This document shows, piece after piece, positions 24,541 through 33,978 of a stretch of 64,000 bases of DNA. The notes below the pieces were generated by a model that saw nothing but the letters and a program-made list of their open reading frames with translations, was not told the DNA's origin and did not search any database. Origin of the DNA: CAYMND01 sp964465065 (GTDB lineage Bacteria; Acidobacteriota; Aminicenantia; UBA2199); assembly GCA_964465065.1 (NCBI GenBank), contig CAYXHZ010000008.1, positions 22,941-86,940 on the forward strand, written 5' to 3'. Position 1 is the stretch's first letter; the number at the start of each line of letters is the position of its first letter. The translations under genes were made by a program, and so were the position numbers.

Positions 24541-27402
24541 GTGATCCATCCTGCCCGACATTTTCGGCTGAGCGTCAGCATCGGCCTCTTGGGCATCGGC
24601 AGCGTCATCGTCACGGCAATGGTGCTGATGGCCGTGGCCGTCTGGCAGAGCGGGCAGTACAACCGCCTGGCCCAGCAGGAAGTAGATCAGCTGATCGCCG
24701 CCGATCTGGACCATATCACCCAGGGTGCCTACAACCTGGTCCGGACCGAGGACGAAGCGGTGCAGCAGCAGGTCAGCAGCAACCTGGACGTCGCCCGCCA
24801 TGTTCTCCAATCCGCCGGTGGCGTACGCCTGGCGCGGGAAACCGTGGCCTGGACCGCCGTAAACCAGTATACGGGACGGCGCGTCGGGCTGAGCCTGCCC
24901 AAAATGCTGGTCGGCCGTCAGTGGCTGGGGCAGAACGATCTGATCGGTCTGGCCTCGCCGCTGGTCGACGATGTGGCCGAGTTGACGGGGGAGGATGCGA
25001 CCGTTTTCCAGCGGTTGAACGATGCCGGAGACATGATCCGGGTGGCCACCACCGTGGTCGACGATTCAGGGAGACGTGCCGTAGGCACCTATATCCCGGC
25101 CGTCAACCCGGACGGGAAGGCCAATCCGGTCGTTCAGGCCGTGCTTTCGGGGCGTTCCTATCATGGCCGGGCCTATGTGGTCAACGAATGGTACCTGACC
25201 GCCTACGAACCCCTGACCGACAGCAACGGCAGGCTGGTGGGCATGCTCTACGTGGGCTTGCGCCAGAAGAAGGTGGAGTCCCGGATACGGCAGGCGATCC
25301 TGCAGACCAGGGTCGGCAAGACCGGTTACATCTACGTGATCGGCGGCCAAGGCCAGCAGCGTGGACAATACATCATCTCCCAGTTCGGCGAGCGGGATGG
25401 GGAATATATCTGGGACAGCCGGGACAGCGAGGGCCGCTTCGTGATCCGCGAGATCGTCGAACGGGCGGTCGGACTGAAACCCGGGGAGATGACCACCGTC
25501 GTTTACGACTGGCTGAACCCGGGGGAAGCGGAGGCCCGGCGCAAAATCGCCCGTCTGGCCTATTACGAACCCTGGGATTGGGTCATCGGGACCAGCGTCT
25601 ATCTGGACGAGCTGCAAACGTACCGAGCCGTGCTGCAGCGGGGCCGGCGGCGCATGGTGCACTTCATGCTGGCGGCGGGACTGCTGCTGTTCCTGATCAT
25701 GGGCCTGATCGCCGTTCTTTACACCTGGACGATCATACGGCCGTTGCGACGGCTGCAGCAGGCCGTCGAGGTCATCAACGACGGCAACCTGAACCATATG
25801 TTCCACCTGCCGGTCCGCAACGAAATCGGTGCCCTGGCCGACGCCTTCAACCTGATGCGCGAACGCCTGGCCGTAACCGTCAGGGGGCTGCGCGAGAGCG
25901 AGGAAAAATATCGCAAGATTTTCGACAACGCCGTGGAAGGGATGTTTCAAAGCATACCGGCGGGACGTTTTCTGAGCGGCAATCCGGCCATCGCCCGGAT
26001 GCTGGGCTACGATTCTCCCCAGGATCTGATCGACAGTGTCGGCGATATCGCCCGGCAGGTGTACAGTTCATCCCGGGATCGCGAGGATGTGCTGCGCGAG
26101 TTGCGGGAAAACGGCCAGGTTGTCGGCCGCGAGCTCGAATTGCTGTGCAAGAACGGCCAGAAGATTTGGGTGGAGATGAGTTGCCGTCTGGTCGGCGACA
26201 CGGCCGGCGGCGACCCGCTTATCGAAGGTTTCATCATGGATATCAGCGGCCGCAAAAAGCTGGAAGAGCAGTTGCGCCAGTCCCAGAAGATGGAAGCCCT
26301 GGGCACCTTGACCGGCGGCATCGCCCACGATTTCAACAATATCCTGACGGCCATCATCGGCTATGGGGAATTCATCCGGCGACAGCTGGACCCGGACAGT
26401 CCGTTACGCCGCCATGCCGATGAAATTCTGACCGCCGCCGACAAGGCCAGCCACCTGACGCGCAGTCTGCTGGCCTTCAGCCGGAAACAGCCGATGCATC
26501 TGCGTCCGGTCGAGCTCAACGAGGTCATCGGCCGCATCGACAAGCTTCTGATCCGGATCATCGGAGAAGATATCGAGTACCGATCGGACCTGGCTCAGGA
26601 GGCCCTGACGGTCATGGCCGACAAGGGGCAGCTGGAACAGGTGCTGATGAACCTGGCCGCCAACGCCCGGGACGCCATGCCCGACGGCGGAACCCTGACC
26701 GTGAAGACGCAACGGCTGTCCGCCGAACAGGCCGGACCGGACCTGATGCTGCCGGTCGGGGAGTATGCGCTGTTGAGCGTGTCGGACACCGGCACGGGCA
26801 TGAGCGAGCAGGTCAGGCAACGGATATTCGAGCCGTTCTACACCACCAAGGAAACCGGCAAAGGTACCGGACTGGGTCTGTCCATCGTCTACGGCATCGT
26901 CCAGCAGCACAAGGGCCATATCGTCGTGCACAGTGCGCCGGGTCGGGGCAGTTCCTTCCAGATCTACCTCGCCCTCAGCGAGCGCCTGTCGGAGAGCAAC
27001 GAGCTGGCCCGGACCATGGCGCTCCAGCGAGGCAGCGAGACCATTCTGCTGGCCGAAGACGATCCTTCGGTCCGGGAACTGTTCAAATGCGTGCTGCAGG
27101 AGAGCGGCTACACGGTCATCGAAGCGGTCAACGGCGAAGACGCCCTGCGCAAATACCTCGACAACCAGGCGGCCGTCCAGTTCCTGCTCTTCGACGTCAT
27201 CATGCCCAAGAAGAACGGCAAGGAAGCCTACGATGAAATCAAAAAAATGAACCCGGCGATCCGGGTGCTTTTTTCCAGCGGTTACACCTCCGATATCATC
27301 TACCGCCAGGGAATCCTGGACGAGGGTATCGACCTGATCATGAAGCCGGTCATGCCGGATGCGCTGCTGTCCAAAATCCGCGAGATTCTGGACCGGAAAT
27401 GA
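24541..27402 (+). CDS. transmembrane Cache-HAMP-PAS hybrid histidine kinase with receiver
   Basis: A 953-residue sensor. TM1 at about residues 8-33, a large periplasmic Cache_3-Cache_2 (double Cache) domain at about 40-365, TM2 at about 375-397, HAMP at about 398-450, PAS at about 455-580. The kinase has His in GGIAHDFNNILTAIIGYGEF, NLAANARDAM and KGTGLGLSIVYGIV. The C-terminal receiver has LLAEDDP, Asp in LLFDVIMPKKNGKEAYDEI and Lys in IMKPVMPD. Double Cache domains bind small organic ligands directly. GTG 24541 was chosen for the GGAG site 5 nt upstream; GTG 24535 is an alternative. No output regulator is adjacent. Confidence 0.9.
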   Translation: MIHPARHFRLSVSIGLLGIGSVIVTAMVLMAVAVWQSGQYNRLAQQEVDQLIAADLDHITQGAYNLVRTEDEAVQQQVSSNLDVARHVLQSAGGVRLARETVAWTAVNQYTGRRVGLSLPKMLVGRQWLGQNDLIGLASPLVDDVAELTGEDATVFQRLNDAGDMIRVATTVVDDSGRRAVGTYIPAVNPDGKANPVVQAVLSGRSYHGRAYVVNEWYLTAYEPLTDSNGRLVGMLYVGLRQKKVESRIRQAILQTRVGKTGYIYVIGGQGQQRGQYIISQFGERDGEYIWDSRDSEGRFVIREIVERAVGLKPGEMTTVVYDWLNPGEAEARRKIARLAYYEPWDWVIGTSVYLDELQTYRAVLQRGRRRMVHFMLAAGLLLFLIMGLIAVLYTWTIIRPLRRLQQAVEVINDGNLNHMFHLPVRNEIGALADAFNLMRERLAVTVRGLRESEEKYRKIFDNAVEGMFQSIPAGRFLSGNPAIARMLGYDSPQDLIDSVGDIARQVYSSSRDREDVLRELRENGQVVGRELELLCKNGQKIWVEMSCRLVGDTAGGDPLIEGFIMDISGRKKLEEQLRQSQKMEALGTLTGGIAHDFNNILTAIIGYGEFIRRQLDPDSPLRRHADEILTAADKASHLTRSLLAFSRKQPMHLRPVELNEVIGRIDKLLIRIIGEDIEYRSDLAQEALTVMADKGQLEQVLMNLAANARDAMPDGGTLTVKTQRLSAEQAGPDLMLPVGEYALLSVSDTGTGMSEQVRQRIFEPFYTTKETGKGTGLGLSIVYGIVQQHKGHIVVHSAPGRGSSFQIYLALSERLSESNELARTMALQRGSETILLAEDDPSVRELFKCVLQESGYTVIEAVNGEDALRKYLDNQAAVQFLLFDVIMPKKNGKEAYDEIKKMNPAIRVLFSSGYTSDIIYRQGILDEGIDLIMKPVMPDALLSKIREILDRK

Positions 27403-27452
27403 AACGCTGCTGAGTCTCGCGCCCGCTATTTTCCCCATGGAGGCATCTGCGC

Positions 27453-27458
27453 TATAAT
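27453..27458 (+). promoter_or_regulatory. perfect -10 hexamer ahead of the acyltransferase pair
   Basis: TATAAT 24 nt before the TTG start at 27482; the -35 region is weak. Confidence 0.4.
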
Positions 27459-27481
27459 AATCCTTTTCGAAAAGGTGAGTC

Positions 27482-28864
27482 TTGGCTTTTCATTCGCTGT
27501 CCTTTTTGTTTGTTTTTCTGCCCCTGGCCTGGTTGCTGCAGGTTTCGTCGCGACGATCGGCCCGTCTGCCGCTCGGGCTTGGTCTGGGCCTCGTTTTCCT
27601 GGCCTGGGCCGGTCTGGCGCCGCTGGCCTGGACCGCCGCCTGCCTGGTCTGGGTGACGGCTTTCTCCTGGCTGATCCGCCGTCTGCGTCGGCCGCTGCCG
27701 CGACGGCTGCTGACGGGACTGGCCGTATCCGGCCTGATCGCCGCGCTGGTCGCGGCCAAGTACCTTTACCCCGGTCTGATGACGGCCGGCCTGTCGTTTC
27801 TGGTCTTTTTCGCCATCAGCGCCCTGATCGACCTGCTGCACCGTCCGGAGCTGTTCTCACTGTCCGGACTCTGGGCCTACCTGACTTTCTTCCCTAAATT
27901 CATGACCGGTCCGCTGCTTCCGTATCAGCGGTTTGCCGAGCAGCTGGAAGCGGCGGATTACGACTGGGACCGTGCCCAACGCGGCTTCGGTCGGCTGACG
28001 CTGGGCCTGTTCAAGAAGCTGTGGATCGCCGACCCGCTCGGACGGAGCGCCGATGCGGTTTTTGCGGCGGGAAGCGTTTCCGGGGCCGCCGAACACTGGC
28101 TGGGTCTGCTGGCCTTCGCCCTGCATATTTTCATCGATTTCTCGGCCTACACCGATATGGCCATCGGTCTGGGCCGTATCTTCGGATTCGAGCTGGGCGA
28201 AAATTTCAATTTTCCTTACCTGGCCCGCTCCCTGCACGATTTCTGGCGGCGCTGGCACATTTCGCTGGGATTGTGGTTCCGCACTTACCTTTTTCTGCCC
28301 CTGGCCTACGCACTGGAACGGCGCCTGTACCGGATGCAATTGCCGCGCTGGCTGCGTTCCGATCGTCTGGCGGCAGGTTTGTCCATGTGGCTGACCATGG
28401 TCGTCTGCGGAGCCTGGCACGGTCAGAGTCTGAATTTCTGGCTCTGGGGGCTGTACTGGGGCAGCCTGATGGCTTTCGAATCGCCGCGGCGGCGCAAACG
28501 CGGCCGCTGGGCCTGGCTGCGCACCCAGGCGCTGATTCTGCTGGGCTGGATCCTGTTCCGGACCGATAATCCGGCACATTTCGTCGAGTTTCTGCGGGGC
28601 CTGTGGCCGCGAACCCTGAGTACGGCGGCCGACACGCAGCTTCCCCTGCTGGTCGACGGGCGTTTCGTCTGGGCTGTGGTCGCGGCCCTGGCCCTGGCCT
28701 TCCCGGTCTTTCCGGCACTGTCGTCCCGCTGGAAACGGAACCGGCCGGGCTGGCACCGGCTGCTGGTCCGCTGCGAACCCCTCGTCTGGCTGGCCGCCTG
28801 GCTGCTCGTCCTGGCGGCTCTGAGCGGGGCCTCGCATCGACCGTTCATCTACCAGCAATTCTAG
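27482..28864 (+). CDS. MBOAT-family O-acyltransferase (AlgI/PatA/DltB type)
   Basis: A 460-residue polytopic membrane protein of the MBOAT family. The signature segments are SLHDFWRRWHISLGLWFRTYLF and MVVCGAWHGQSLNFWLWGLYWG, the latter holding the catalytic His. In AlgI- or PatA-type systems the MBOAT moves acetyl groups across the inner membrane for transfer to a polysaccharide by a periplasmic SGNH partner, which is the next gene. The start is an unusual TTG at 27482 preceded by AAGGTGAG; no better in-frame ATG or GTG exists nearby. Confidence 0.88.
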   Translation: MAFHSLSFLFVFLPLAWLLQVSSRRSARLPLGLGLGLVFLAWAGLAPLAWTAACLVWVTAFSWLIRRLRRPLPRRLLTGLAVSGLIAALVAAKYLYPGLMTAGLSFLVFFAISALIDLLHRPELFSLSGLWAYLTFFPKFMTGPLLPYQRFAEQLEAADYDWDRAQRGFGRLTLGLFKKLWIADPLGRSADAVFAAGSVSGAAEHWLGLLAFALHIFIDFSAYTDMAIGLGRIFGFELGENFNFPYLARSLHDFWRRWHISLGLWFRTYLFLPLAYALERRLYRMQLPRWLRSDRLAAGLSMWLTMVVCGAWHGQSLNFWLWGLYWGSLMAFESPRRRKRGRWAWLRTQALILLGWILFRTDNPAHFVEFLRGLWPRTLSTAADTQLPLLVDGRFVWAVVAALALAFPVFPALSSRWKRNRPGWHRLLVRCEPLVWLAAWLLVLAALSGASHRPFIYQQF

Positions 28865-28875
28865 GCGCAGACATC

Positions 28876-30597
28876 ATGAGACGACAACGAGGAGTACGGG
28901 TTGAAACGGGTTGGCTGCGGATGGTCCCGGCCACTCTCCTGTCCGGCCTGGCGCTGTGCCTGATCGCCCCCTGGCAGTGGTCGCTGCCGTTGCGTACGCG
29001 CTGGACTGTGCAGGCCCAGAAGCCGTTCATCCTCAGCGCCTACGCCGACGAGGCCCAGAGCCAGGTCAGGCTGCGCGGCGGTCCGGAACCGGAATCGGCA
29101 GACCTGCCTCTGGTCCGCGGGGAATTTGAAGGTCTGCGCTTCAAATGGGGCAGCCAGGGGCAGCGGATCGTCGTGCATCGGCTGCAGGTCTGCGGCTTGT
29201 TTTGGGAACGGAACTTTTCCGGCCGGGAGCTGTCCCGATTTTTCAGCTGTCAGGGTGAGCTCGGCATGCGACCCGGACAAGGGGAATCGATCGTTCTCGA
29301 AGTCCGTGGGGAGACACCGCTCTTGCTCGCCGATGCGCAGTTTGTGAAACGAATCCGGGCCGTGGCCTGGCAACGGGCTCTCCTGGCCGGACTGCTATGG
29401 CTTGTGCTGCTGGTCGTTTTCCGGCTGCCCGGGTCCTGCTCCTGGGCGGACGGCTGGGGAAGACTGAGACCGGGACGCCAGGCGCCGGTTCTGATGGCCC
29501 TGCTCTTGCTGCTGACCCTGGCGGGCGCCCTGTGGATCCGCTGGCCGCTGCGGCCCGTCGACGAGCGGCGGGTGCTGGCCGCTCCGCCCCGCTTCCGTCT
29601 GGATGAATGGTCCGACTGGGGGCGGCAGATCGAGACCTACCTGGCCGACCATCAGGGATTCAGGCCGCTGCTGGTCCGCTTGTTCAACCGCCTGTGCATC
29701 GACGCGCTGCAGTCGGCTCCCGCCGAAAACGTGCTGCTGGGCCGTCGGGACTGGCTGTTCATGGGCAAGGAGCGGGCGGATCTCGACGCCCGCCGCGCCT
29801 ACCGTGGCCTGGACCCGTTTACGGAAAACGAATTGCAGGCCTGGACGGAGATGATCCTGCAGCGGCGGCGCTGGCTGGCGGAGCGGGGTGTCCAATACCG
29901 GTTTGTGGTGGCGCCCGGAAAGGCCAGCGTTTATCCCGAGTACCTGCCGGCCGGCTATGCCCGATGCCGCGGACCGAAGCGTCTGGACCAGCTGCGCGAT
30001 CGTCTGGCCGGAATGGATAAAAGTATACTGGTCGACCTGCGTTTGCCCCTGCAAATGGCCAAAATCCGCCCCTGGCCGGTATACCACCGCAGCGATTCGC
30101 ACTGGAGCGCCTTCGGTGCCTTCACGGCCGCCGATCATCTGCTGGCGGGCCTTTCGCAGACCCGTTCGCATATAATTCCGTCCGGCTACCGCATCGAGGC
30201 CGGACCCCGTTTCGGCGGCGATCTGGCCATCGCCCTGGGGCTGGAAATGGACCGCTTCCGCGAGCCGGCCTGGGTGCGCATGAGTTCGGATAGGGCCGCG
30301 GCGGTCTGGCGTAAATTGCCCGACCTGGGGCCTTACGTTCGCCGGCAGACGGCCGAAAATCCGAACGTGAACAGCGGCCGCCTGCTGCTGGTCCATGACT
30401 CTTTCGCCCATGAGCTGGCGCCGTTTCTGGCCGATCGTTGCGCTTCGGTTTACCTGATCTGGGACTGGGGACTCGGTTTCTATCCGCAACAGATCGTCGA
30501 ATTCAAACCGGATTGGGTCGTCGACGAGATGGCCGAGCGTTATCTTTACGGTCCGCTGCCGATCAATCCGCCTGAATTGTCCGGGCAAAAGCCGTGA
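28876..30597 (+). CDS. AlgJ/AlgX-like SGNH acetyltransferase-type protein
   Basis: A 573-residue protein. An N-terminal helix (about residues 14-33) leads into a beta-rich extracytoplasmic domain of about 120 residues, then two more hydrophobic helices (about 165-180 and 205-225). The C-terminal ALGX/ALGJ SGNH-like domain starts about residue 240, with LLGRRDWLFMGKE, YHRSDSHWSAFGAF (the DxH-type catalytic motif) and LLLVHDSFAHELAPFL (candidate Ser). Partner of the upstream MBOAT: together they would O-acetylate a secreted polysaccharide. ATG 28876 begins 11 nt after the MBOAT stop. The 3' end overlaps the convergent kinase gene by 35 nt. Confidence 0.85.
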   Translation: MRRQRGVRVETGWLRMVPATLLSGLALCLIAPWQWSLPLRTRWTVQAQKPFILSAYADEAQSQVRLRGGPEPESADLPLVRGEFEGLRFKWGSQGQRIVVHRLQVCGLFWERNFSGRELSRFFSCQGELGMRPGQGESIVLEVRGETPLLLADAQFVKRIRAVAWQRALLAGLLWLVLLVVFRLPGSCSWADGWGRLRPGRQAPVLMALLLLLTLAGALWIRWPLRPVDERRVLAAPPRFRLDEWSDWGRQIETYLADHQGFRPLLVRLFNRLCIDALQSAPAENVLLGRRDWLFMGKERADLDARRAYRGLDPFTENELQAWTEMILQRRRWLAERGVQYRFVVAPGKASVYPEYLPAGYARCRGPKRLDQLRDRLAGMDKSILVDLRLPLQMAKIRPWPVYHRSDSHWSAFGAFTAADHLLAGLSQTRSHIIPSGYRIEAGPRFGGDLAIALGLEMDRFREPAWVRMSSDRAAAVWRKLPDLGPYVRRQTAENPNVNSGRLLLVHDSFAHELAPFLADRCASVYLIWDWGLGFYPQQIVEFKPDWVVDEMAERYLYGPLPINPPELSGQKP

Positions 30598-33500
30598 CGA
30601 TTTCGCGGCAATCCGGCCGGTTTTCGGGGCGTTTGTCCAGTATGCGCCGCAGCAGAGCCTCGATGTCCATCGGTACGGCGACGCCCTTCTCCGACAGCGG
30701 CGGCGGCGACTCGATCAGGATCTGGTTGAGAATGTCGCCGGCCGAACAGCCGCTGTAGGGCAAGGAACCGCTCAGCAGCTCGAAAACCACCACCCCCAGC
30801 GAGAAGATGTCGCTGGCCGGACTGGCCAGCCCCTGGCTGATCAGTTCGGGCGCCAGATAGCACAGGGTGCCCATGACCGTGCCGGACTGGGTCAGCCGGG
30901 AATGGTGGGTCATGCGGGCCAGGCCGAAATCCAGCAGTTTGACGGTGGTTTCCCCCTGCGGCGCTTCGAGCAGCATGATGTTGGCCGGCTTGAGATCGCG
31001 GTGCAGGATCCCCTTGCGGTGGATTTCCTGCAGGGCGCGGCAGACCTGGACGATGATGGGGGCGGCCTGCGCCAGACTGGTGCCCTGGTCGGCGGCGATT
31101 TTCTGTGCCAGAGGGATGCCCTGCAACAGTTCCATGACGATGTAGGGACGTTCGCCCCGGCTGCCCCGTTCGAAAATCCGGATGATGTTGGGATGGTCGA
31201 GCTGGTCGATGATGGCGGCCTCCAGACGGAAGCGGCGCAGCGAGATCGGATCGCTGCGGAGATCGTCGCGCAGGATCTTGATGGCCACCCGTTGCTGCGG
31301 TCGTGTCAGCGAGCTGCCGGCGTAGACGTCGGCCATGCCTCCCGAGCCGATGAGTTTTCCGATCCGGTAATTGCCGATCCGGGTGGTTTTTTTCCAGAAC
31401 CGGCGCAGGTTCAGGTAGGTGGATAAAAACCCGATCAGGAGATAGGAGACGATCGCGAACGCCAGGCCGCCCAGAGCGATGAACCACGGGCTGCGCCAGA
31501 ACGGGGCCGGGATGTCGATCCGCAGCTGCCTGACGACGCCGGCCGCGCTGCCGTCCGGATTGAGGGCCTGCGCCTCCAGAACGAAATGCCCCGGGGGCAG
31601 CTGACTGAAGGTGGCGCGGCGATTTCTGCTGGTGGTTTCCAGCCACTGGTCCTTCCAGCCGCTGAGCCGGAAGCGGTAACGCAGCTCTGCAGCGTCCCGG
31701 AAATCCAGGGCGGCGAATTCGATGCTGATGATGCTGCGGCTGTAGTCGAGCCGGATCTGGCGCCGTTCGAACAGCGGCGGGATGATCCTCTGGGGTTGGT
31801 TGTTGATCGACAGCCCGGTGAATCGCAGTGGGGAAGCCGGTTTGGCAGTCAGCAGATCGGCGGGGAAAAACCGGTACAGACCGGAACCGGATCCGTAGGC
31901 CAGGCGGCCGTCCTGCAGCCTGGCGGCGCTGTCCAGGTTGTATTCCGGCTTGTCCTGCCGGTAGCTGAAGGCGACGATCTGCACCCGGCCGCTTTCGGGG
32001 TCCAGGCGGCACAGTCCCTGGTTGGTGCTCAGCCACAACTGCCGTCCTTCGTCTTGGAGTATGCTGAGGATGTCGTCGCCCGGCAACCCGGCACGGTGGT
32101 CGAAACAGCGGAATTTTTTGTCCCGGTCGTCGAAACGGTTGAGTCCGCCGCCGGCGGTTCCGACCCAGAGCCGGTTCTGTGTGTCCCGGTACAGGGCGTA
32201 GATCCAATCGTGACTCAGGGATCCGTCCCGACCGGCTTCGTGGCGGAACCAGTCGATGAGCCGGTCGTCGGCGGAGAGGTGAACCAGACCCTCTTTGCAG
32301 CCGATCCAGACGGTCCGGTCCCGGTCCTGCCAGAAGCACCACACCGACTGGCCGGGGATGCCTAGCTCGGCCAGGTGTGTCCAGGCGCCACTGGCGATAT
32401 CCAGGCGGCTGGCTCCGTGATCGGTCGAACCCGTCCACAGGCGGTTGCGCCGGTCCACGAACAGGGTGACGAGCAGGTCGGACGGCGCCGATTGGCGCTT
32501 GTCCGCCTGGTGACGGTATACGGTGACCGAAGGCAAAGCCGGCGCGATGCGGTTCAGACCGTCGGCGCTGGCCGCCCAGATGCAGCCGTCACGGTCCTGA
32601 ACCAGCTTCAGGATGGTGTCGTTGCTGATTTTACAGGCTGCGGTTCCGTCCCGGCTGAAGCGGCGGGCCTGGGCATCGGCAGCGGAGAGACGGACGATTC
32701 CCGCCCCGGAAGTGCCGATCCACAGGTTGCCTCGATCGTCCTCGAGCAGGCTGGAAATATCGTCGTGCGGCAGAGCGACCGGGGAGACGGAGCTGGAATC
32801 CAGCCGGCTGATCCGCTCCTGTTCGGGATCGTAGCGGCACAGACCGTTCTCGGTGCCGATCCAGACCAGCTGGTCGGCGGTCGGCAGGATGCAGTTGATG
32901 TAATCGTTGCTCAGTGAATCCGGGCGGCTGGTGTCGTAGGCCATGTGGCTGAGCTCTGCTTGTCCGGGTGAAAGGCAGAACAGGCCCTGGCCGTATGTGC
33001 CGATCCAGAGTCTTTGCCGTGGATCCAGCGCCAGGCAGTTGACCGCTGGCGCGGCTTGATCGCCGCGCCCGACGGCCACCGGTGTCAGGTTCAGGCCGCC
33101 CGGAGTGTCGGAACGGTACAGGCCTCTGTCGGCGCTGCCCATCCAGATTTCGCCGCCGCTGCCCCGGGCCAGGCTCCAGACTTCGACTTTATCCGGTTCG
33201 GAAGCGATGGCCAGTTCCTGTACTTGAAGGCTGCCGCCGTCGATGCGCCACAGTCCCTGTTTGGCGCCGATCACCAGGTACCGTTCGTCCTGGACGGCGA
33301 TGGCCGTGATCCGTGCCTTGAAGGAATCGGACCGTCTGTCACGCAGGGTCGTGACCAGTTCGAAGTCCGTGCCGCCCGCATCGAGCCGGAACAGGTGATC
33401 GCTGCCGGCCCAGAGCCGTCCGGCCGGGTCGATGAGCAGGGCCAGGATTTCCCGGTCGCCGGAACCGGCTCCGGCCGTCGGCAGCCGGACCGGCGTGAAG

Positions 33501-33862
33501 ACGTCCCGCCCGATATCGTAACGGTCCAAGCCGTCGCCGTAGGTGCCGATCCACAGGCAATTGCGCGCCGGATCGTAAACCAGCGCATAGCAGTAATTGT
33601 TTCTCAGACTGCCCGGGTCGTCGGGGTCGTTTCGGTACTGGATGAATTCGTAGCCGTCGAAACGGTTCAGACCGTCGCTGGTGGCGATCCACAGAAAGCC
33701 GGATGCATCCACGGCCAGGGCGTGGACCTGATTCTGTGACAGGCCGTCGGCCTTGCTGAAACGCCGGAAGGAATCGACCGGGCTCCCTTGCGTCTGCGAC
33801 CAGCCGAAAGAGCTCAGTGCCAGCAACAGCGCCAGGATGGCTTTGGGGGTCATGTTGGCCAT
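30563..33862 (-). CDS. Reg_prop/Y_Y_Y sensor fused to a Hanks-type Ser/Thr kinase
   Basis: A 1099-residue single-pass receptor. It has a signal peptide (about residues 1-22), two Reg_prop-type propellers (about 30-700, repeats such as LWIGTYGDGLDRYD), a Y_Y_Y domain (about 710-780) and a TM helix (about 788-812). The cytoplasmic kinase is complete: glycine loop IGSGGMADVY, VAIK Lys862, helix-C Glu881, HRDLKPAN Asp956, DFG 978-980 and APE-like LAPELIS. The extracellular architecture is that of hybrid two-component carbohydrate sensors, but a eukaryote-type kinase replaces the histidine kinase. The start at 33862 lies only about 10 nt from the -10, so the message may be almost leaderless; ATG 33853 is possible. 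Confidence 0.9.
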   Translation of the reverse strand: MANMTPKAILALLLALSSFGWSQTQGSPVDSFRRFSKADGLSQNQVHALAVDASGFLWIATSDGLNRFDGYEFIQYRNDPDDPGSLRNNYCYALVYDPARNCLWIGTYGDGLDRYDIGRDVFTPVRLPTAGAGSGDREILALLIDPAGRLWAGSDHLFRLDAGGTDFELVTTLRDRRSDSFKARITAIAVQDERYLVIGAKQGLWRIDGGSLQVQELAIASEPDKVEVWSLARGSGGEIWMGSADRGLYRSDTPGGLNLTPVAVGRGDQAAPAVNCLALDPRQRLWIGTYGQGLFCLSPGQAELSHMAYDTSRPDSLSNDYINCILPTADQLVWIGTENGLCRYDPEQERISRLDSSSVSPVALPHDDISSLLEDDRGNLWIGTSGAGIVRLSAADAQARRFSRDGTAACKISNDTILKLVQDRDGCIWAASADGLNRIAPALPSVTVYRHQADKRQSAPSDLLVTLFVDRRNRLWTGSTDHGASRLDIASGAWTHLAELGIPGQSVWCFWQDRDRTVWIGCKEGLVHLSADDRLIDWFRHEAGRDGSLSHDWIYALYRDTQNRLWVGTAGGGLNRFDDRDKKFRCFDHRAGLPGDDILSILQDEGRQLWLSTNQGLCRLDPESGRVQIVAFSYRQDKPEYNLDSAARLQDGRLAYGSGSGLYRFFPADLLTAKPASPLRFTGLSINNQPQRIIPPLFERRQIRLDYSRSIISIEFAALDFRDAAELRYRFRLSGWKDQWLETTSRNRRATFSQLPPGHFVLEAQALNPDGSAAGVVRQLRIDIPAPFWRSPWFIALGGLAFAIVSYLLIGFLSTYLNLRRFWKKTTRIGNYRIGKLIGSGGMADVYAGSSLTRPQQRVAIKILRDDLRSDPISLRRFRLEAAIIDQLDHPNIIRIFERGSRGERPYIVMELLQGIPLAQKIAADQGTSLAQAAPIIVQVCRALQEIHRKGILHRDLKPANIMLLEAPQGETTVKLLDFGLARMTHHSRLTQSGTVMGTLCYLAPELISQGLASPASDIFSLGVVVFELLSGSLPYSGCSAGDILNQILIESPPPLSEKGVAVPMDIEALLRRILDKRPENRPDCREIVTAFARTIQAD

Positions 33863-33871
33863 TTTGTTAAC

Positions 33872-33900
33872 AGTATACCCTTTTGCAAACCCGGAGTAAA
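33872..33900 (-). promoter_or_regulatory. promoter of the propeller-kinase gene
   Basis: On the minus strand TTTACT (33900-33895), 17 bp, TATACT (33877-33872). It ends about 10 nt from the first ATG, leaving no room for a ribosome binding site. Confidence 0.55.
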
Positions 33901-33929
33901 CGGAACAGCCGTGAAAAGTCGTCGTCCGG

Positions 33930-33958
33930 TTGAATTGCCCGGATATCGGGGTTATTAT
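33930..33958 (+). promoter_or_regulatory. promoter of the 158-residue secreted protein gene
   Basis: TTGAAT (33930-33935), 17 bp, TATTAT (33953-33958), then AAGGAG just before ATG 33979. Confidence 0.55.
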
Positions 33959-33978
33959 TCAATTGTCAAGGAGTCGAA

